Source: Bifidobacterium breve (GTDB taxonomy: Bacteria; Actinomycetota; Acidimicrobiia; IMCC26256; PALSA-555). From it: a stretch of 5,026 bases of DNA. Below are positions 1-5,026 of the stretch, one piece after another; position 1 is the stretch's first letter, and every line of letters starts with the position of its first letter. Where the stretch lies: assembly GCA_945889545.1 (NCBI GenBank), contig CAMDCC010000230.1, forward strand, positions 1 to 5,026. The letters are read 5' to 3'. The translations under genes were made by a program, and so were the position numbers. The notes beneath the pieces are model-generated. The model had not been told where the DNA came from, ran no database searches, and was given only the letters and a program-made list of their open reading frames with translations.

Positions 1-1641
1 CGGTTCACCGTCTTCTTCCAGGCGGGTCAGGTCGCGGTTCCGACCCAGCGACGCTTGTTCGCCTACCTCGAGGGGGCAGTCGTTCCCGTGGTGGCCCCCA
101 AAGGCGGGGTCTTCCATCCCAAGGTCTGGGTGTTGAGGTTCGACGTCGACGACGCGCCATCGAGCTACCGGATGCTCTGCGCGTCGCGCAATCTCACCTA
201 CGACCGCTCGTGGGACACGATCCTTCGCCTCGACTCCATGGACCCGGAAGATGAGGCACCGTCGCCCCTGAACCCGACAGCGCTCGCGGAGTTCGTGAAC
301 GCATTGCCCACCCTCGCAGTCGGAACGATCGAGGAACCCCGTCTCCGCGCCATTCAAGAGCTCGGTGCACAGTTGGCGACCGTGCGCTGGGCGGTACCTG
401 CTGGCATTGAAGCGGGGCGGTTCCTGCCGATCGGATTGGAAGGCTCGAGTTCGCTGCCGTTTCCGGATCGTGCGGATCGCATCGCGGTGATCTCGCCGTT
501 TCTCACGGCCGGTCTGCTCAAACGCTTGCCCGCGGCAAGCGAACGCCGCGCTCTGATCTCTCAACCCGATCAGCTCCTTGTGTGTGGCCCAACGGTCGCC
601 GCGAACTTTGGCGATGTGTACACGCTCGACTCTGATACCGCTCCTGTTGATGACACCGCGCCTCGTGCCAAAGAGGTTGGTGTTTCCGTTCCGGCCGATG
701 ATCCGAGCGTTCCCTTCGAGGGTCTTCACGCCAAGCTCTACGTCTTCGATCACGGGACGACGGCCACGATGCTCACGGGTTCCGCGAACGCGACGTCCGC
801 CGCGTTCGGCTCGAACGTTGAGTTCCTCACTGAGCTGACCGGTCCAGTGAAGGACTATGGAGTAGAGAGCTTGCTCGCTGATCCGACGAAGGGTTTGCAA
901 ACACTGAGGAGCTTCCTCGTTCCGTTTCCGATCGACGGCTCTGCGGCTCCGTCCGAAGAGCTCGACCCGGTCGAGGATCAGCTCGATGCGCTCCGCCGGG
1001 CCATTGCGGCCCTCCCGCTGGTTGCGACGGCGTTGACTGCCGACGAGCCGGACCGATTCGCGCTCCGCTTCGCGAGCGAAGTCGCCATCCCCGCGCTTCC
1101 GGAGGGCGTCGCGTGGCGGGTCTGGCCCATCACACTCGCCTACGACACCGCCCGCGTCGCCGAACCGAGTGGCCGGTTCGACGCAACCTTCAACGTGTCG
1201 TTCGAGGGCATCACCGCCTTTCTCGCGAACGAGCTCCAGCTCGGTGAGGTCACAACCCGATTCGTTCTCACCGCACCGCTCCTCGAAGCGCCGGCCAATC
1301 GGGAGACGCGCCTATTGCGGATCCTGCTCGGCGACGCCGAACGATTCCTCCGCTACCTCTTGATGCTGCTTGCCGACGAAGCCGTCGACCGCTTCGGACT
1401 CGCTGACCTCCTCGACGCCTTCGACGACACGCCGAGTGGCTCTTGGCAGACAACCGCGGAGTCCCTTCCGCTCCTCGAAGCCCTGCTGCGGACACTTGCC
1501 CACGAACCCGAGCGACTCGACCACATCGATCGGCTCATCACGGACCTCCAAGCCGACGCGGAAGGCGAATCCCTCCTCCCATCCGGGCTGCTCGAGATCT
1601 GGGAACCGATCTGGGCCGCGGCCCAGGAGCTCCGGGCGTGA
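1..1641 (+). CDS. Phospholipase-D-like (HKD) protein, probable nuclease of a helicase-nuclease module; 5'-truncated by window edge
   Basis: This is a probable phosphodiesterase of the PLD superfamily, most likely acting on DNA or RNA rather than lipid, since it has no signal peptide or membrane segment and is coupled to a helicase gene. Numbering visible residues from position 1 (546 visible), the first half-site is FHPKVW with H39 and K41, followed by SRNLT with N64. The second is LHAKLYVFD with H243, K245 and D250, a full HxKx4D, followed by GSAN (260-263). The first half-site has Arg (46) where the motif's Asp would be. Residues from about 300 to 546 form an unrecognised C-terminal region with a leucine-rich stretch (about 441-460, RFLRYLLMLL) that could contact the helicase. 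The frame is open to position 1 and reads as ordinary protein (TVFFQAGQ), so the true start is upstream. A TTG at 55 has no Shine-Dalgarno sequence and would place the first catalytic His only 21 residues in. The stop overlaps the helicase start by 4 bases. HKD fold: confident. Nuclease and defence role: inferred. Confidence 0.88.
   Translation, partial: RFTVFFQAGQVAVPTQRRLFAYLEGAVVPVVAPKGGVFHPKVWVLRFDVDDAPSSYRMLCASRNLTYDRSWDTILRLDSMDPEDEAPSPLNPTALAEFVNALPTLAVGTIEEPRLRAIQELGAQLATVRWAVPAGIEAGRFLPIGLEGSSSLPFPDRADRIAVISPFLTAGLLKRLPAASERRALISQPDQLLVCGPTVAANFGDVYTLDSDTAPVDDTAPRAKEVGVSVPADDPSVPFEGLHAKLYVFDHGTTATMLTGSANATSAAFGSNVEFLTELTGPVKDYGVESLLADPTKGLQTLRSFLVPFPIDGSAAPSEELDPVEDQLDALRRAIAALPLVATALTADEPDRFALRFASEVAIPALPEGVAWRVWPITLAYDTARVAEPSGRFDATFNVSFEGITAFLANELQLGEVTTRFVLTAPLLEAPANRETRLLRILLGDAERFLRYLLMLLADEAVDRFGLADLLDAFDDTPSGSWQTTAESLPLLEALLRTLAHEPERLDHIDRLITDLQADAEGESLLPSGLLEIWEPIWAAAQELRA
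1625..1629 (+). promoter_or_regulatory. Ribosome binding site of the helicase gene
   Basis: AGGAG lies inside the last codons of the PLD gene, 8 bases before the GTG at 1638, which is good Shine-Dalgarno spacing. It decides the helicase start: the frame is open back to 1443, but the extra residues (encoded by 1443-1637) are Arg/Pro-rich and merely an out-of-frame reading of the PLD gene. The next in-frame GTG, at 1668, has no comparable site. Confidence 0.75.
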
Positions 1642-4600
1642 CCACGCCGCTCCCCACCTCAGTCGCGGTGCTCGCGGAGCTGCGCGACTTTCAGCGAGCG
1701 ACGGCGAAGTACGCGTACTCACGGCTCTATGACCCTGACCATCCCAGCCTGCGCTTTCTCGTCGCCGACGAAGTCGGCCTTGGCAAGACCTTGGTCGCGC
1801 GTGGCGTGATCGCCCAGGTCGCCGAGCACCTTCGCTCAATCGACGACAAACGGATGGACATCGTCTACATCTGCTCCAACGGCGCGATCGCCCGCCAGAA
1901 CCTGCGCAAGCTCAACATCGCCGGAGATGACGCGATCACCGAAGCTGACCGCTTCACCATGCTCACGAACGAGATCCACCGCCTCGAGCACAGGCCGATC
2001 AACCTCATCGCGGTCACGCCCGGAACGAGCCTCGAGTTCGGTCGAAGCGCCGGCATGTTCGGTGAACGAGCGCTGCTCTACGCCATGCTGCAACGGGTCT
2101 GGGGCGAGGAAGCAATGCGCGGCGGAGGACAGGAGCGCGTCTTCCATCTCGGGATCGCGGACGACCGCAGCGCTCGTCGCCGGTTGCGTGAGCGGGCTGC
2201 AACTGCGGTGCCAAAGGCCTCGGTCGTTCGCGCCTTCAAGCAGCAGCTCCGCCACCTCAACGAGCAGCGCCGGCTCGATGGACGGCCCACCCTCCGAGTC
2301 GAGTTCAACCGATTGGCGAAAGCCTTCGCCTACAAGGACGAAGCCAGCCAATCGGACAGAGATCAACGCAATCGATTCATCGTCGAGCTTCGTCGCGCCT
2401 TGGCAACGGTCGGCATCGAGGCACTGCAGCCCGATCTCGTCATCCTCGACGAGTTCCAACGGTTCCGAAAGCTGCTCGATCCCAACAACCAGTCCTGGGC
2501 AACCCGCCTGGCCCACGAGCTGTTCGACCACCGAGAGGCTGGCTCCGGGCGACCGACGCGAACACTGTTGCTCTCCGCGACTCCCTATCGCCCGTACACC
2601 ACGGCCGACGACGCCGAGGGCGACAGCCACTTCGAAGACTTCGTCCACACCGCCAAGTTCCTACTGCGTGATGACCTCTCGGCTGAAGCGCTCCGCGCCG
2701 ATCTTCGCGATCTGCGCCGTTCCCTGCTCGTGCTGGACCGCGACGGCGGCGAGGCCGCGGCTGCCGCGTGTGAGCGAGTGGGCGAGCGGCTCCGACCAGT
2801 CATGGCCCGCACCGAACGGCTCGCGTCGACGCCCGATCGCAACGGAATGCTCGAACCCATCACCGTCCCGGTCACTCTGGAGCGGACGGATGTCGACGGC
2901 TACCTCGCCGCCGCCACAGCGGCCGACTTGCTGGGCCACCAAGACATCACCGAGTTTTGGAAGTCGGGTCCCTACCTCCTGAACTTCATGGAGGGTTACG
3001 CGCTCAAGCGAGCGTTCGACGACGTCGCAGACGGCGCATCGGCTTCGCCGGAGCTCGCATCGCTCGTCACCGACGGTCGAGGGTTGCTGAACTGGGCCGA
3101 CCTGTCGCAGTACGAACGCATCGATCCGGCCAATGCCCGCCTGCGTGCCCTCGCGACGGACACGATCGGACGCGGCATGTGGCAGTTGCTCTGGCTCCCT
3201 CCAGCCCTCCCGTACTACGAGGCGGAGAGCATCTTCGACTCCGCGGAGGCGCGCTCATTCACCAAGCGTCTCGTCTTCTCGGCCTGGCATCTCGTGCCGA
3301 AGGTCATCTCCGCTCTGCTGAGCTGCGAAGCGGAACGATGCATCTTCGACGCTGCGGGGGAGCGCAGCTCCAGGCCGTACGACGACATCGGTCTTCGTTC
3401 CGGCCGACTCCTCGACTTCGCCATGACCGGCGGAGCTCCGGCCGCGATGGCCAACCTCATGCCCGTAGTGCCGTTCGTGCAGCTCGCGAGACTGGCCGAC
3501 CCACTCGAGATCGCCGCCGCAATCCGTGCGGCCGGCGAAACCCCCACCCGAGCGACCGTCGAGGCCGAGACCCGACGCCGCATCGAGGAAGCGCTTCGAC
3601 CGATCACCGCCGGACGGCCCCAAGCGGGCGTGGTCGATCAGCGTTGGTACTGGGCCGCGCCAGCGCTCCTCGACCTTACTGCCGATCCGGAAGCGACCCT
3701 GGACTGGTGGGACTGCTCGGCGTGGCCACAGACCTGGACCCACGACCGGTCCGACGACGATCAACAAGGCAACTTCTATCAACACCTCATGACAGTCCAG
3801 CGGTTCCTCGAGGATCCCCATTCAGAACCGCTCGGCCGTCTACCGGACGACTTACTCGACGTCCTCGTCGCCTGCGCGCTCGGTTCGCCAGCCGTGTGCG
3901 CGCTTCGATCGGTCTGCCGCATCGCAGATACAGAGATTGGCTTCGATCCTGAGCTCCTCGCGGGAGCGGCCCGGATCGCGTGGGGCTACCGCTCCCTGTT
4001 CAGCGCGCCGGACGCGACTGCGGTTGTCAACGCCGCGACCGGGGGCAGCGTCTACTGGCGGGCCGTGCTCGACTACGGCGTCATGGGCAACATCCAAGCT
4101 GTGCTCGACGAGTACGTCCACGTACTCAAGGACTGGCGCGGCTTCCTCTCGGCCGCGGGAACCAAGATCGTTGCCGACCTTGCCGACACCGCCTACAACG
4201 CGCTTAGTCTCAGAACCGTCAGCTACGCAACCGACATTCCATCTGCGAGCAACGGTGCAGTTCACGTAGAGCGGCACACGATGCGCGGACGGTTCGCTAT
4301 CCGGTTCGGCGACCAGACGATCGAGGGCGAGCAGCGCCAACAGCGCGCCCAGCAAGCAAGTCAGGCGTTCAACTCGCCGTTCTGGCCGTTCGTGCTCACG
4401 ACCACGTCGATTGGCCAAGAGGGCCTCGACTTCCACCTCTACTCACACGCGGTCGTGCACTGGAACCTCCCCGGCAATCCCGTCGACTTCGAACAGCGCG
4501 AAGGCCGAGTGCATCGGTACAAGGGTCACGCCATCCGAAAGAACGTCGCGCATGTATGTGAGACGGCGGCCTTCGCCGGTGACGCCCGAGACCCGTGGAG

Positions 4601-4907
4601 GGCGATGTTCACCATGGCCGCGTCCCAATCGGACCCAGCCGAAGGCGAGCTCGCTCCGTACTGGGTGTTCGCGCCAGAGGGGGCACCAGCGCGCATCGAA
4701 CGACACGTTCCCGTGCTTCCACTCAGCCGCGACGCGAGCAAGCTGGAGCACCTCATCAAAGCGGTCGCGACCTACCGTCTCTCGTTCGGTCAACCGCGCC
4801 AGGAGGAGCTCCTCAAGTATCTGGCGGGCCGCATCCCCGAAGACCAGCTCGCCACGATTGTCCAACGGCTCCGGGTCGACCTCTCACCGCCGGCACTGAT
4901 CGCATGA
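1638..4907 (+). CDS. Large SF2 (SNF2-like) DEAD/DEAH-box helicase or translocase, partner of the upstream PLD protein
   Basis: This is an ATP-dependent nucleic-acid helicase or translocase of 1089 residues, probably cytoplasmic. Counting from the GTG start, visible motifs in order are: LRDFQ (15-19, Q-motif-like); Walker A DEVGLGKT (44-51); motif Ia-like VYICSNG (76-82); VTPGTSL (126-132, Ib-like); Walker B DEFQ (271-274); SATP (313-316, motif III); MARTERL (389-395), resembling the SNF2 segment after the first RecA lobe; LVFSAWH (545-551, motif IV-like, opening RecA lobe 2); TTSIGQEGLDFH (922-933, motif V); and QREGRVHR (953-960, motif VI with R957 and R960). All ATPase motifs look intact. 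About 320-350 residues separate motifs IV and V, including a Trp-rich patch (W670, W672, W690, W691, W696, W700). About 130 residues follow motif VI, containing YRLSFGQPRQEELL (1046-1059). GTG at 1638 was chosen for its Shine-Dalgarno and the GTGA overlap with the PLD stop, which suggests translational coupling. The closest functional analogues are helicases of defence modules such as DISARM DrmD or Azaca; the exact family was not confirmed. Confidence 0.93.
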   Translation: MTTPLPTSVAVLAELRDFQRATAKYAYSRLYDPDHPSLRFLVADEVGLGKTLVARGVIAQVAEHLRSIDDKRMDIVYICSNGAIARQNLRKLNIAGDDAITEADRFTMLTNEIHRLEHRPINLIAVTPGTSLEFGRSAGMFGERALLYAMLQRVWGEEAMRGGGQERVFHLGIADDRSARRRLRERAATAVPKASVVRAFKQQLRHLNEQRRLDGRPTLRVEFNRLAKAFAYKDEASQSDRDQRNRFIVELRRALATVGIEALQPDLVILDEFQRFRKLLDPNNQSWATRLAHELFDHREAGSGRPTRTLLLSATPYRPYTTADDAEGDSHFEDFVHTAKFLLRDDLSAEALRADLRDLRRSLLVLDRDGGEAAAAACERVGERLRPVMARTERLASTPDRNGMLEPITVPVTLERTDVDGYLAAATAADLLGHQDITEFWKSGPYLLNFMEGYALKRAFDDVADGASASPELASLVTDGRGLLNWADLSQYERIDPANARLRALATDTIGRGMWQLLWLPPALPYYEAESIFDSAEARSFTKRLVFSAWHLVPKVISALLSCEAERCIFDAAGERSSRPYDDIGLRSGRLLDFAMTGGAPAAMANLMPVVPFVQLARLADPLEIAAAIRAAGETPTRATVEAETRRRIEEALRPITAGRPQAGVVDQRWYWAAPALLDLTADPEATLDWWDCSAWPQTWTHDRSDDDQQGNFYQHLMTVQRFLEDPHSEPLGRLPDDLLDVLVACALGSPAVCALRSVCRIADTEIGFDPELLAGAARIAWGYRSLFSAPDATAVVNAATGGSVYWRAVLDYGVMGNIQAVLDEYVHVLKDWRGFLSAAGTKIVADLADTAYNALSLRTVSYATDIPSASNGAVHVERHTMRGRFAIRFGDQTIEGEQRQQRAQQASQAFNSPFWPFVLTTTSIGQEGLDFHLYSHAVVHWNLPGNPVDFEQREGRVHRYKGHAIRKNVAHVCETAAFAGDARDPWRAMFTMAASQSDPAEGELAPYWVFAPEGAPARIERHVPVLPLSRDASKLEHLIKAVATYRLSFGQPRQEELLKYLAGRIPEDQLATIVQRLRVDLSPPALIA

Positions 4908-4914
4908 GCCGTAA

Positions 4915-5026
4915 CTAGCCCCAGCGCGCGGCGCGCGTCGGGCCGTGGGGGCTCCACCCGTCGAGAAACGGCGCCAAAGCATCGGGCCGCGGTTCGAGCT
5001 CGTCTGGTCCGCGGAGCTCCTGCCGG
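4915..5026 (-). CDS. Possible 3' end of a convergent gene (36 visible residues, unrecognised)
   Basis: On the minus strand a frame is open from the right edge to a TAG at 4917-4915, seven bases beyond the helicase stop. The visible C-terminus has a mixed, protein-like composition (for example LAPFLDGWSPHG) with balanced acidic and basic residues and mostly G/C third positions. This would be tail-to-tail with the helicase and would mark the end of the operon. Only 36 residues are visible and no family is recognised. The opposite strand in the complementary frame also looks coding-like (possible GTG at 4945), so the strand assignment is uncertain. Confidence 0.4.
   Translation of the reverse strand, partial: RQELRGPDELEPRPDALAPFLDGWSPHGPTRAARWG
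4917..4953. terminator. GC-rich inverted repeat after the helicase gene, possible weak terminator
   Basis: AGCCCC (4917-4922) is complementary to GGGGCT (4948-4953), and the interior contains a second self-complementary GCGCG (4924-4928) and CGCGC (4932-4936) pair with a 3-base loop. This could fold at the 3' end of the transcript, starting 10 bases after the helicase stop. No T-tract follows, so it is not a standard intrinsic terminator. In DNA this GC-rich, such pairing can occur by chance, and the element would overlap the 3' end of the possible convergent gene. Confidence 0.22.

Noticed and set aside
55..57. TTG as the start of the PLD protein
   Set aside because: No Shine-Dalgarno precedes it, and the same frame stays open and protein-like to position 1.
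1443..1637. N-terminal extension of the helicase reading frame
   Set aside because: This stretch is the PLD gene read in another frame and gives an Arg/Pro-rich translation. The GTG at 1638 has a proper Shine-Dalgarno and begins shortly before the first helicase motif.
1836..2648. Long minus-strand open frame (270 codons) opposite the helicase
   Set aside because: Long antisense frames are expected opposite GC-rich genes. It runs directly opposite the region encoding the helicase motifs and shows no recognisable motif of its own.
2957..3952. Plus-strand open frame of 331 codons in another frame inside the helicase
   Set aside because: The translation is strongly Arg-rich, typical of an out-of-frame reading of GC-rich coding DNA. 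The helicase frame is continuous here.
3255..4436. Two minus-strand open frames (188 and 194 codons) opposite the second half of the helicase
   Set aside because: They have low-information composition, no recognisable domains, and overlap the real gene completely.
4904..4918. ATGA overlap at the helicase stop that looks like a coupled start of a third gene
   Set aside because: The frame reads only four codons (MSRN) before TAG, so no gene starts here.
1..5026. Assignment to DISARM or Mokosh
   Set aside because: The helicase motifs are SF2/SNF2-like, not the SF1 type I associate with Mokosh, and the PLD is a separate gene. No DrmA, DrmB or methyltransferase gene of DISARM is visible. Not excluded, but not supported by this window.
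1..5026. CRISPR arrays, tRNA or rRNA genes, insertion sequences, attachment sites
   Set aside because: No direct-repeat array, cloverleaf-like sequence, transposase motif or flanking terminal repeats were found on reading; the space is almost fully taken by the two coding regions.

Overview
The window is about 5 kb of GC-rich bacterial DNA. It is almost fully coding, prefers G or C at third codon positions, and uses a GTG start. This fits an actinobacterium or another high-GC bacterium; no marker gene allows a closer placement.

Layout: (1) Positions 1-1641, plus strand, hold the 3' portion of a phospholipase-D-superfamily (HKD) protein, probably a nuclease. Its reading frame is open at the left edge, so the N-terminus lies outside the window. 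(2) Positions 1638-4907, plus strand, hold a complete 1089-residue superfamily 2 helicase/translocase with SNF2-like features, starting at GTG and overlapping the previous gene by 4 bases (GTGA). (3) Positions 4908-5026 lie beyond the helicase stop. They contain a GC-rich inverted repeat and, less certainly, the 3' end of a convergent minus-strand gene. No RNA genes, CRISPR array, insertion sequence or phage genes were seen.

The two large genes overlap, share a strand and appear translationally coupled, so they very likely form one operon and act together. A stand-alone HKD protein paired with a large SF2 ATPase is a recurrent pattern in bacterial anti-phage defence: DISARM has the HKD protein DrmC and an SNF2-type helicase DrmD, Mokosh has a helicase plus a PLD domain, and the three-gene Azaca system, as I recall it, also combines PLD and helicase proteins. 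The best inference is that this is the right-hand part of an Azaca-like or related helicase-nuclease defence module, with at least one more component probably upstream of position 1. The system name is from memory and no database search was possible.

A working picture, by inference only: the helicase uses ATP to load on or move along foreign nucleic acid, and the HKD protein cuts or otherwise processes it. No methyltransferase is visible, so how self is distinguished from non-self cannot be read from this window.
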